A stretch of 64,000 nucleotides of DNA from assembly GCA_003260075.1 (NCBI GenBank), contig QLIY01000205.1, positions 60,300-124,299 on the forward strand. The letters run 5' to 3'. This document shows positions 12,830 to 24,568 of the stretch, one piece after another. The position numbers and the translations under genes were made by a program. The stretch comes from Phallusia mammillata (Eukaryota; Chordata; Ascidiacea; Phlebobranchia; Ascidiidae). The notes beneath the pieces were generated by a model, which worked only from the letters and a program-made list of their open reading frames with translations, searched no databases and was not told where the DNA came from. Positions within the stretch are counted from its first letter, which is position 1. The number at the start of each line of letters is the position of its first letter.

Positions 12830-14051
12830 TATTGTAGAAGCAAAATCTCTTCCTGTACTTTATTCAATTAACCTTGTTTAAGTTACAAAACAGACTCACT
12901 ATTGTGCTAATATCTTAACTCTATAAAATGGACACCAAAACAAAATGTATTACGTTTAATCGTATATAGTGCTAAATAATGTATGGTTTATTTGAAAACA
13001 ACTGCTGTTAAATGTGAACAGTAAAAAAGTCAACAAATTTGTTTACACTATTACTTCCTAGTTCCTATCCTACACAACGAGCACATGCGACCTTTCTGGT
13101 AACTATGTCACTTAACGTGTTGCGACTGGCGACCTTCTGGGTTTTAGCGCTACTACAGTTCGTCACAAAAAGTGACGTCACAAACTTTCCGATGACAAGG
13201 CGTTTTTAAAATCCTTCGTCCTTTTTTTAGTCGGTGTTCATGTTTTTCCGCTGTTGCTCGTGTTATTCGTTCAGTAGCTTTGAAATCCGCTTTTTATAGC
13301 TGTCGTTGTATACGTAAACAAGACTCAATGCATTTTCCAAGTTATTTTCACAAAGAGAACTGTTTTTTCTGTATGTTTGCGAATGGTTAAGTTGGTCCTG
13401 TGTTTTTTTCACATACACATTTCGAAAAAAATACCTTTAATTACTCCTTTTTTGTTGTTTAATGGATATATTCTGATTTCAAAATCTAGTAAAACAATTT
13501 AATACCCACAATTGTGTTGCTATGTTGTCTTTCACCAAGCGAAATAAACTCAACTCAAGTAGAAAGAACATGTTTATTTGGCAGCAAATCTTTATCTTTG
13601 AAAGACATCAAAAATACGAAAAAAACATTATTGTTGATACAAATTGAAAGCAGTGTTTTGCAAGTAATCACTTCTGCAGTTCCCCCCCCCCCGCTTTTTA
13701 TAGCTGTCGTTGTATACGTAAACAAGACTCAATGCATTTTTTAAGTTATTTTCACAAGGAGAACTGTTTTTTCTATATGTTTGCGAATGGTTTAGTTTAG
13801 TTGGTCCTGCGTTTTTTTCACATACACATTTCGAAAAAAATACCTTTAATTACTCCTTTTTTGTTGTTTAATGGATATATTCATCAACTGATTTCAAAAT
13901 CTAGTAGAACAATTTAATACCCACAAGTAGAAAGAACATGTTTATTTGGCAGCAAATCTTTTTCTTTGAAAGACATCAAAAATACGAAAAAAAACATAAT
14001 TGTTGGTAAAATTTTGGAAGCAGTATTTTGCAAATAATCACTTCTGCAGTT
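12830..14051. repeat. RFK-CPOX intergenic stretch with 390-base duplication
   Basis: About 13290-13680 is repeated at 13691-14049 around C run 13682-13692; copy two runs into the CPOX 3' end and both contain the tgtttatttggcagcaaatc block with the possible CPOX poly(A) signal. A TGACGTCA octamer at 13173-13180 lies in the likely RFK promoter region. No gene seen. Confidence 0.65.
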
Positions 14052-15236
14052 TTAGACCCATTCTCTTGGGTTCTTTAAAACCTCAATCATTTCATTTTCA
14101 GCAGATCCAAGTTTTGGTAAGTGCATATACTCCCATCGAGCTGTCAGGGGCAATGACATCATAATGCTCTCAATGCGAGCTCCAGGGGTTTGAAAACCAA
14201 ACTTTGTTCCACGGTCATACACCAAATTAAATTCAACATATCTGCCTCTTCTTAACTGCTGCCAATTTTTTTGGTCAGCTGTAAATGATTTATTTTTGTT
14301 TTTGGTTATAATTGGCACATAGCAGGGAATAATTGCATTAGCACATGATGTAACAAAGTTTAAAACTTCCTGTGCATTTGGTTTGTCCATATCGTCAAAA
14401 AATATACCACCAACACCCCGGCACTCTCCTCTGATAGGAATGTAAAAGTATTCGTCACACCATTTTTTGTATTTGGGGTAAAGCTCTACATCGTGTCGGT
14501 CACAGGCTGATTTAAGCTCCCTGTGAAAGTGTTTGGCATCTATTACATCTAAGTACATGGGAGTAAGATCTGTGCCACCTCCAAACCACCAAGATTTTGT
14601 CCCATCTGCACTGGTCACCTCAAAGTAGCGATAATTGAAGTGAATTGTTGGACAATGGGGATTAGTTGGGTGTATCACTGAACTGACACCCATGCCTTTG
14701 TAAGGCAATGATCCATCAGAGTTACGTTGGAAGTTTTTACCTCGGCTTCTCATTTGTTTTTCTGCACCTTCAGACAAGTTTCCATACACAACTGACACAT
14801 TGACACCAGCCTTTTCGAAAACCTTGCCATCTTGTAACACACATGTCACACCACCACCAGTATTTGATTCTTTTCTCCAACTGTCCACAAGGAATTTCTT
14901 GTCACCTTCTAATGCTTCAATAGCTTTGCATACCTTTGCTTGTGTTTCCATAACCATCACCTCCATTTTGGTCGCGATGCTATCTGGATTTGCACACATA
15001 GTGGCCAGGTCTGTAACTGGCGGAGCCATAAATTTTGATATATCAGGGCATCTTGCAGTCTTCTGGGTCTGAATAGTAGCAGCATCCAAACAGTGGGTTG
15101 GTTTTAATAAAGGTAAGTGAAGACTTAAGTGATTATCCAGCACATATTTTGTACAAACATATGAACCAGCAAGTCCTGTTGCTACAGAAATTATTTTTGC
15201 CTTGGATAACAACTTTTTTCCAAAGCGTGAAAACAT
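14052..15236 (-). CDS. CPOX: Coproporphyrinogen-III oxidase, intronless
   Basis: Oxygen-dependent enzyme of haem synthesis that turns coproporphyrinogen III into protoporphyrinogen IX in the mitochondrial intermembrane space. One uninterrupted 394-residue frame. The first 45 residues are basic and hydrophobic, as expected for a mitochondrial leader. The core is strongly conserved: residues 120-200 with [22 protein letters not shown] and [13 protein letters not shown], then [11 protein letters not shown] (216-226), then [24 protein letters not shown] (257-282); it ends in NPREWV. Odd point: residue 268 is Ile (ATC) where the family signature normally has His before Arg-Gly-Glu. The gene has no introns, although its neighbours are split. 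A possible poly(A) signal (AATAAA on the minus strand) lies at 13946-13941, about 105 bases past the stop. Confidence 0.95.
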   Translation of the reverse strand: MFSRFGKKLLSKAKIISVATGLAGSYVCTKYVLDNHLSLHLPLLKPTHCLDAATIQTQKTARCPDISKFMAPPVTDLATMCANPDSIATKMEVMVMETQAKVCKAIEALEGDKKFLVDSWRKESNTGGGVTCVLQDGKVFEKAGVNVSVVYGNLSEGAEKQMRSRGKNFQRNSDGSLPYKGMGVSSVIHPTNPHCPTIHFNYRYFEVTSADGTKSWWFGGGTDLTPMYLDVIDAKHFHRELKSACDRHDVELYPKYKKWCDEYFYIPIRGECRGVGGIFFDDMDKPNAQEVLNFVTSCANAIIPCYVPIITKNKNKSFTADQKNWQQLRRGRYVEFNLVYDRGTKFGFQTPGARIESIMMSLPLTARWEYMHLPKLGSAENEMIEVLKNPREWV

Positions 15237-18220
15237 TTTTACACAACTCTATAAGCATTAAGCAATCTAAACACTAAAAACAGAATCTTTAGTAATTCAC
15301 AAAACTATCAAACTACAACTACCAGAAATCATACTTTCCCAATGTGTGACTTTTTACAGTACATTTGGTACAGATATTTTCAGGATATCATCTTATCTAA
15401 TATGTAAATCAAAAAGTACAGACTATAAGTTGTTACTGAGTATTTTATGCAAATAACCAGAGAAAGGACCAAGGAGTACTGCCTTAGGCTCAAATCTCTG
15501 ACAAGTATAAGCCCTACTTTAAACACAATTGCCTAAATTTAAACTGCAGGTGTCATTATATCCATAAACGGATGTATTGTAAAGTACTTCAAAATATTTT
15601 CACCTCAAAATATACTGTAAAATATTTTACTTTTTTATAATTTGATTTCGCTTTTTTTCAACGTAACAATTTTAACAAAGTATAAAGTAGAAAAAACGTT
15701 CACGGCTTTCTAGAAAAGACAAACCAGTTTTTTGCAAAGTTTTGCTTTGTAGTGTACGTGACCCCGACCATGACTCATCAGAAAACCGAAGAGAGTTTGT
15801 TGTGTTTATTCATGCGCATCCAAACATTTTTCACCCTGGGAAACTCCCAACATTGTTTTTACTAAAATGCAAAAGCGGTGGACCATACACAAATTATTGC
15901 GGTAAAAGTCAACTGTATGTACCCATAGGGGCATATAAATTCCGTTTAAAGGCCCTTAAGACTTTTGATTTTCCACATAGTTGGCTTATGATATCCAGTA
16001 GGCGGTTTGCGAAAGTTAATCCAGCCCTGTACCTCCAGAATATGGCGTTATACTCACACACAAAAATGGTGAAAAACCTCTAGCACTGTCAAACGACTTT
16101 GGCAACATAAACCGCCAAAACAAGTAAACATAGAAGGGTTAAGACACACTACCAGAAGAGTGTTTGTTGAGCCATGGACACGTTCATTTGTTCGGAGCAA
16201 TTTAGTGTGTATAAATCTATACTTATTGCATACCGGTTATTTCGAAACCTTGCGTTGTCTTTTATTACCTTCTTTTGTTGGTTATGAAGCAAGCAACGAC
16301 ATTTTAAAAATAAAACGGTTGTTTAACATCAATAAAAGGCGACGGATTTTATCTTGTCTGACGCTTAAAGAACATAATAGGCCAAAGATTTTTATAAGCT
16401 GCCGGATCTAAAAGGTCCTAAAATATGGGCGCCGGCAGAAAAGTTTGCAAGAGGGGGAAGTTCTGACACATACATAGGCCACCTAGATGAATTACGACAT
16501 CAAAAAATATATGGATTAAATTATACATATACAGTACAATTGCGCAGCCTAGGCTGAAACACTGTATAATCTAAAAATTACGTTATTCCCTGTGACACTT
16601 TGTTTGTGTAAAACACAGTACAACGGCAGAGATGATGGAAGCAACAACAAATATGTAAATAAGGCATGGTTAAACTAACTTGGTTAGAGGTTCAATGACA
16701 TTCTCTCCTTCACTTTTTCGAGCATGACTGTTTTTCATTCATTAGGTTTTTCGACGAAATATGTTCAATTTAAGTTACATTGACATTCCAGGGAGGGCAA
16801 GTGCCCCCTCTTGCCCTTACACGATGTCCTAAAATACAAGGCCGTGCGGCTTTCTGCGAAACGCATCAGTAATCTTGGTTATATTTTTTCATCATCTTTT
16901 CGAGTGTAGCGAGAAATATCGGACTTTTTCTTGGAAATGGTTCGTGACAACTGAATGAGCATCGCACCACGGCGCAGACTTTGTTTGATGCAGATAGTTT
17001 GCTTAGCATTGGCATGACCGACATCCTGCCCAGCGGGTAATGAGGAAAGACTAGCAACCGTTTGTTTGACCGAATAGAGAAAGCAATCAATGCTTGCGAC
17101 AGACCAGCAGTTTTTGCTGGCAGCGCACACGTGTTTTTGGCATTTATTTGTTGCTTAGTAGGTCAATGAATATAATTGCAAGCTGGGATTTCAAATACCT
17201 ACGTATGGGGAACAAATATGAATGCAAGAACACTGTTGAATGCTAAACCCCCCCCCCCCAGCAGTTTTTGCTGGCAGCGCACACGTGTTTTTGGCATTTA
17301 TTTGTTACTTAGTAGGTCAATGAATATAATTGCAAGCTGGAATTTCAAATACCTACTTACGGGGAACAAATATGAATGCAAGAACACTGTTGAATGCTAA
17401 ATAGATAGTCATTACGGCTGCAGACCGTCCCCAAGGGCTTGGAGCATAAAATTGTCGCTTACCTTGAAGCTATGCCGAGAACCGCCTTGAGGCTTTTACG
17501 GTTAACTGCACGCAGGGAATGTTTGTGGTTAGATGTGTTTTTTTCCTTGTCGATTTAGCTGCAGATTGCTTAAATAAGCATAGATAACGCCTACGCGTCT
17601 AAAATCATTTGTCAATACGTTGTGTTTATTACATTGGACTTAGTTTGACTGGTCGGCGTATAGATAAACATAGCAAACCCCCCCCCCGCTTAAATAAGCA
17701 TAGATAACGCCTACGCGTCTAAAATCATTTGTCAACACGTTGTGTTTATTACATTGTACTTAGTTTGACTGGGTTACCGGTCGGCGTATAGATAAACATA
17801 GCAACACGTTATTAGGATCATAAATAACCAAAGGAAGAAAATAGTCACTTCCGTGGCTTTCGCTGGATGTGGAAGTCCGATGGATCGATCATTAGTGTTT
17901 TGTGTCGGAATAAGAGCAACGTCATTCGCGCGGTGACGTTAGTATACAGCTGAGTGAACGAATTACATTAGTCATCGTGTTCTAGCTTGGGTTGTTACCA
18001 GGCGTAGAAGGCCAAACAGGTGCGACTATTCTGCGTTATGCGATGCAGAATAGCTTTGTTGTTGTGGTAAAACAGAGGTTTTCAATCAGTGTTCAAAACG
18101 CTTTAGCAGTAAAGTTTAGTAAACAATAGTTCGTTTGGCTGCAGGAATAATTTTGATGGAGAAAATTAAGGGTTAAGTTTGTCCATTAATCTGATTCTTC
18201 TTAAGTGGTAAATAAGAAAA
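15237..18220. other. CPOX-NADK divergent intergenic stretch
   Basis: No supportable gene. Contains two duplications around C runs: about 17104-17247 with 17258-17402 (run 17248-17259), and about 17568-17677 with 17688-17810 (run 17678-17687). Promoters of CPOX and perhaps NADK should lie here. Confidence 0.55.
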
Positions 18221-18695
18221 CAGTTGTGACCGGGCTCCTCTAAAATACGCAATCTATGCAAGCTACGCAATCTACTTATAAAACATATGCATCTTTTTAA
18301 AATGTTGACGGTTAGGGCTTTTAGGGTCTGGGTGAGGGTTTATAACAAAAATAACACAATATTTTAGTTTTAGATGCCCCCCCCCCCCCGGTTAGGGCTT
18401 TTAGGGTCTGGGTGAGGGTTTATAATAAAAATACCACAATATTTTAGTTTTAGATGCCAAGTTTGGGCCTAATATTCACCTATGCGCTGAGAGTGGTACT
18501 AAACACCATATGGTACCGCATGTTAACACTTGTATGAAAGTTAGGTCCAAAAGGTATCTGGGATTAAGTTGTAAAGTTATTTTTATTATAAACCCTCACC
18601 CTGACCCTAATAGCCCTAACCCTCAACATCTTAGGTAGTTTTTTTAGTAGATTGCTTAGATTGCGTATTTTAGAGTAGCCCATTGTGACCCACTG
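18221..18695. mobile_element. Large inverted-repeat MITE upstream of NADK
   Basis: Ends share cagt.gtgac..gggct.ctctaaaatacgcaatct in inverted order. Arms of roughly 130-150 bases include gttagggcttttagggt on the left and its mirror ccctaatagccctaaccct on the right. A C run (18377-18389) with 68-base duplicated flanks sits in the left arm. A related fragment is at about 12310-12380. No coding capacity. Confidence 0.65.
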
Positions 18696-18900
18696 TAAGG
18701 GTTTAAACTAATTAAACTTAAATGACGGTTTCTAAATGCGGTCTTAAAATTTTACTGTATGTCAGGTTGTCATCTACAATGCTAGGGTCATTAGTATACA
18801 AGCAATAAAATAAGACTTGTGCATTTATATTGACCAGGTTGTTGTAAAAGGTGATAACAACAATTCTTTTGCATATGGTTGTAAAAACCACACAGCAAGT

Positions 18901-20392
18901 ATGAGCAGAAAAGTTCACCCAGAAACAATGAACAAAGTAAGCAAAATCCAGAATTCAATGGACCCACCGCCCAGAGTGGCATTTTCGAAGCCAAAAACAC
19001 CGAAAAAGAACCCAATGAAGAGAGGAAGGTCATTGATTGGCCCACTGCCTGTTTGTAATTTTGGTCCGAAAGCTTCCATGGTGGAATATGTTCGCAAGCA
19101 GTATGAAATTGACCCATATGATCAGAAGTTAAAATGGTCGAGACCACCAGAAAATGTGCTAGTGATAAAAAAAATTGATTCTGGAGTAAATAAAAACTTT
19201 AAGGCTCTTGTAAGCTGGTTGGTAATTGAGCAACAACTTTCTGTTTACGTTGAAGAGAAAGTTCTGCATAATGTGCATTTAAAAAGTGATAGCAACTTTG
19301 CGCCAGTCCACAAAAAGCTGTTGACATCGTTTAGGCCTGAAGAGATAGACCTAATAATCTGCCTTGGTGGCGATGGGACACTTCTTTATGCAGCCTCGCT
19401 ATTTCAACAAAGTATGCCACCAGTTATCGCATTTTCTTCGGGATCTCTGGGTTTTCTGACCTCACACAAGTTTGAAAATTATCGTGAGAGAATTTTGAAG
19501 GTTTTGGCTGGCAACACTATCTTAATGCTGAGGAGTCGACTCCATTGTGAAGTACAAAGGTGAGTTGATTACTTCAATTTCAGATCTTATTAAATTGTTT
19601 GAGACATTTTAACTTGAAATTAGGCTTTGGTGTGGTGCTGCTCTTCATATTGTTTCATCTATCTTTTGTGTTACTGACTTGATTCCCTAAATGGTCCCTT
19701 CGCCATCTGCCAGTTGCTTGCCCAGTGTATTTTATTTGCATGCAATAACGGTATACACAACTGCAAGTAAACATGATGATGTGATTGCATTTTTGCTTTT
19801 TTGCAGAGCGAAGAAACCCATTGAGAATAGCATATCAGAAAATGGTGACCAGTCTTTGGACTTAAATGCCAACACTTCCCAAAACCAAAATCCAGACCAC
19901 TGTTTATACCTGGTTCTTAACGAAGCTGTAGTTGACCGAGGTAGCAGTCACTATCTATGCAACATTGACTTGTACTTGGAGGGCAGGCGCATAACCTCAG
20001 TCCAAGGTGATGGTCTTATTATTTCAACCCCAACGGGAAGCACCGCCTATGCTGTTGCTGCTGGTGCATCAATGGTTCACCCAAATGTGCCTTCAATAAT
20101 GGTTACCCCCATTTGTCCCCATTCTTTGTCATTTCGACCGATTATTTTACCCCCGGGCGCTGAGTTAAAGTTTACAGTTTCGGCGAACGCCCGAGGCACC
20201 GCCTCTGTTTGTTTTGACGGCAGACAGACTGTAACTATAGCAAAGGGGGATTATGTGACAGTGAGGACGTCGGTGCATCCAGCACCTTGTGTGTGCAATG
20301 AAAACCCATTTGATGATTGGTTCAACTCACTTAGTGAATGCTTACACTGGAATTCAAGGCAAGAACAGAAGGAATTACACGAAGAGGAATAG
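18901..20392 (+). CDS. NADK: NAD kinase, cytosolic type
   Basis: Phosphorylates NAD to NADP and so sets the NADPH supply. Two exons, 18901-19559 and 19807-20392, joined at CAAAG|gtgagt and ttgcag|AGCG; the phase-2 junction restores Arg and gives 414 residues ending in TAG. The catalytic GGDGTL is near residues 156-161 and LGFLT about 40 residues later. The second exon has the NAD-binding signature STPTGSTAYA near residue 292, then HSLSFRPIILP, as in animal NADK. The N-terminal region is basic and Ser/Pro-rich, including the conserved RSLIGPLPVCNFGPKA block. The Met at 18901 is the first ATG of the frame. A stretch ending in cacacag lies 5 bases before it and could be an acceptor for an upstream exon or a spliced leader. 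The gene lies head-to-head with CPOX, 3.7 kb apart. Confidence 0.93.
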
Positions 20393-23300
20393 GGGTGTAC
20401 ATATTTAGCTTGCATTTTTTACGCTACCTTTTATGCTGCCTTCTGTTTTTACATAGTTTTTCACTGAAAAAATTAAATGGGCTTTATCTGACTGCTTAGT
20501 GGCAGTTGTTACTAATTTTTACATGCTCTGTTCCTTTTGATAGTTTGCGTAAGTACTGTATTTGGACCATCATTGAGTTACCGTGGTGAGATTAGTAACA
20601 ATAGTGAAGCACTGCATGTGACAATTTCATTGGCAAAAGCGTTATGCAATGCTTTACCATTGTTAGTATAATCTTATGTTTTTCATTTCTTATACAACTT
20701 GGTTTATAGCTGAGTCCAGCTTTGTTTAGCATTTTGACTTGTTACAAAAAATTGTAAAGCCCTTTTTATATAAACCCTTGTAACTCCATATGATATGACC
20801 CTAAAACATTTTTATTGGGTGTTTTAAAACAGTGAAAGAAATCTAATTTTTTAATGAACATTTTAAAAAATTTCCTATTGATCTATTCAGTGTTTTCTAT
20901 TGCATTTAGATTTTTAAATGGATTGGGTTACCTTTATAACCTAATTCAAATGAGAAAATAATATCTAACTTTATCTTTGATCCATTTTATCATACCAGTG
21001 GTATTGTAGTTTATATATATTGAAAATGTAGAACTGTCAAAATACTGAAGGTGCATTTAAGATTGAAGACGAACAACTGTAATACTATCAAGGGTGGTTT
21101 TTGTTGCATTTCTTTATGGCTTGATTGCAATTGTTTATGCCATGCTGCTTTGATTTGTTAATCTTCTATGCACTAGTGTTTTGTAATCTCAAGTTATCAG
21201 GCTAATAATTTTCTGCAAATCTGGTCTGCTTAGCTTAAACGGCGCCTTAGTCCATTTTAATGCACAATAAAACAAATTATAATGTTTTTATTATGAACAA
21301 GTTACTGTTGAAATATATATTGAAGTTACCTTATAATAGGCAAGGCAACAATACCTCAACAGGGTCCTGTGTATCTAATTTAACAGTTCAATTTTATCTG
21401 TTAATATTTTGCAATGGTCCAAATCACCATTTATATTGCACCAGAATTTAACAATTGTTGTGAAAAGAAAAAAGTTTTATGGTAAAATTAAATGTATGTG
21501 TTTGTACTGTATCAATTTAAATCATATTGCATGAATATATAAAACATGATTGTCAACCTAAATTGCTTTGTTCATTGTGATACCCAGAAAAGCTGTATGT
21601 AACGTGACTATTGACCTTGCCCCAGGAAATCCTAAACATTTATTGTCTGCCATAAAGCACAGCACACTACCCTAGCTCCATTACTTAGAACTTGATTTGT
21701 CATGAATAAACATTTGTCACTGACAAATTGACACAGTTTTATAGTCAAGTCATGCCGAGGGCAACTGTATCATGGGGATATGTAATAAGAGCAAGTAATT
21801 TTATTCTTTGAATGACCTTTGTGCCTGTGTGTTCAAATATATGATGTCATATCATGACTCCCTATCGTTCAAATGACATGTCAAAATTGAGTTCTTTATT
21901 TGTGTCATGCTTCTTTTGTAATGGGAAGGTGTTTGTTTTTCTAAGATTTCTTAATCAGTGGAACAAAACATAAATGTTGACTTAATTATCACCGAGTTAT
22001 TGTCAATTATCAACAAAAGTGGCTGATTTTCTGTATTTCACAAACATAAGTACCTATATGTTTGCCCTTGTTATATCACAAATCAAAACATGCCAAAAGT
22101 ACAGCTGCACAATTCAGTCACACATTACAAGCAATCCATATTATTCAATTACCATACCATTGTGTCTTGTGGGAATACATACTTAGTGTACAAACATACC
22201 TCATTTGATAAATCTGACATTTTAGCACAAGGATTTATTTCCAAATACAGTTATCTTAGTTAATTTATAATGCCTTACTTGCTTATGCAAAAACATTAGT
22301 TTTTTATGGGTCCCCTTTCATGAAGGGGACACATATTGTTTTTGTCCGTATTTCTTTTTTCTGTCTAACGCTGGTTTGTATCGCTCGTTTGGTCATGAAA
22401 CAGTGCTTAAAATTTGGACAGATGTTAGTTATTAATCAAAATTTGATCCTCCTGAAGTTTGACCCCGAATGACCCAGAGGTTCACCCACAGACCCCCCAA
22501 ATGTTTTTTTACACCCTGGTTTATATCGCTTGTTTGGTCAAGAAAGAGTGCTTTAAATTAATTCAAATTTGGACAGATGTTAATTATCAATTACTCATCC
22601 TAGGTATTGAATAAATTGATAAAAAATGTGTCACATTTATGTGCACAAAGTGTCAATGGGTTATTGTGTTTGTGAGCTAATAAACGTACAACATTGCTTG
22701 ACAAATCATTTTCTCATTGTAATTATAAATTATTCACAATGTAATCATCGCCATGGCTCAGCCAATGCTTTGCAACAATTAACTGTGCTGCTCCCACATG
22801 TACATTGTTATGTCACAGTGTGTTGTGTCATTATTGAGTAGTGGTAAGCCCACCACAAAACATGCTTGTATGATATGTTTCACCGATTAATGTGAAAAAC
22901 ATGTTATTGCAAGAAACTTCAATCATCTACTGTTGCTAAAAAGTGTGTTTTTTAAAGCCGTTAAAAATAGTCCACAAAAAACAACTTTCATTGGGTCTTG
23001 AGCCCTGCATACACATAGCAAATTTTTGGGCAGTGCAAAAACTTTGGTTTCTATTTAAATAAGATATGCATGATGCTATTATATATTAAGGATATATGTT
23101 AAAGACAAATGACTTTAAAAAGTTTATGTGCATAAGGTCTTTATTCACCAAGTTTTTTTATATCTTCAAGTATGAAGTATGACTATTACTTTCCCAAAAT
23201 GCACATTTTAGAAAGAATTCCTCTTTATTTTAGAACCGAATTGAAAGAAGCTGTCACAACCTTACACATAATCATAACTTATGACTTCTAGGAAGACATA

Positions 23301-24568
23301 GTGCAGAAAGGAAACATAATAAAGTGACAAAAAAGAACAAAGATTGGACTTGCATTGCATTTGTTTTGATACAGGCTTGCTTTTTGCGAAATCTTCTATT
23401 CCTGAAAATTCTTGTATACTGGTTTTTGTTTTAACAGATAAAATGATTTTTTTGTGACAACCTTTCCAATAAGGGCATGCAGACTCTATTATAGAAAAAA
23501 GTGGCAATTATGCAAAACTTTGCCTGCAGGGAAAACAAGCTGCTTCGTTTGTTGAAGTGCAAACACAAGAAGTGGCCACAAGCAGCAAGCCTTTTAGGAA
23601 GCATAGCAAAAGTAGTAAACTTGGATATATATGATTTCCAGTAGATGGAGTTACTGAGCCCATTATTGAAAGTAGGATATCAACTTAATAACAAATGCCC
23701 ACAGCATTAATAGAAAAAATGCCAAAACTGTAGCACAGTAGTTCTCAAACTGTGCGTCGCGACGCCCTGGTGCGTTGCTTCAATTTTCCAAGGGCGTCGC
23801 AGAATGGTTCCGTTTCGTGGCTTTTTGTTGTTGTATCAATAAACACAACTTTAATAATAAGTTTCCTCATTAACTTTTACTTGGTGGTGCGTCGCAAGTC
23901 CAGAAAACATTTCCAAAGGCGTCGCAACAAAAAAAGTTTGAGAACCACTGCTGTAACAGATCATTTTTTCGTGTAGTAATACGCATTGTTGCTGAAGCAA
24001 GCATGATATATCTCATTTGATAATTCTCAAGCATTGGAAGACATTGAAGTAGTAAAAATGTTCGGCTTCAAATCAGAGGGCTAAGAGCAAAATGGTGTAC
24101 AGGTCATTAAATTGCATGTCCAATTTTCCTAGCCTTTTTATGCAATAAACTTTGTGTTTGTGACTTTTTTTAGAATATAAATGGCTTTGGATAATCAATC
24201 CTAAAAAGGGAAAATGTGATAAACCGAAATTGTCTATATTAAGAAATTTAACCCACGTACTTACTGCAGCAGTGACTAGTGCCCCCCCCCCATGTCCAAT
24301 TTTCCTAGCCTTTTTATGCAATAAACTTTGTGTTTGTGATATTTTTTAGAATATAAATGGCTTTGGATCCTCAATCCTCAAAATGGAAAATGTAATAAAC
24401 CAAAATTGTCTATTTTAAGAAATTTAACCCACATACTTACTGCAGCAGTGACTGGTGTTGGGAACACACTGCTGAAAACAAATTTGAAAGTGCTTATACT
24501 CATGATATTTAGTTGGCTATATATGTACATAAAACACTGCATTGTATGGACCAACAAAAAACACCAAA
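20393..24568. other. NADK-Abraxas intergenic stretch (both 3' ends)
   Basis: NADK and the Abraxas gene converge on this region. A candidate NADK poly(A) signal attaaa is near 20473. It holds the dispersed repeat at 22309-22400, a hAT MITE (23736-23950) and a duplication about 24114-24281 with 24292-24460 around C run 24282-24291. No gene seen. Confidence 0.55.
23736..23950. mobile_element. hAT-type MITE, 215 bases
   Basis: Inverted ends CAGTAGTTCTCAAACT and AGTTTGAGAACCACTG; flanks ctgtagca and ctgtaaca match 7 of 8. Internal cgtcgcgacgccctgg is typical of this family. No protein. Confidence 0.8.

Noticed and set aside
15742..16083. 113-codon open frame on the plus strand
   Set aside because: No ATG at its start, no family resemblance, no splice context; chance frame in the intergenic region.
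22309..22400. CRISPR-like or other spaced repeats
   Set aside because: Only dispersed eukaryotic repeats are present; no regular array anywhere in the window.
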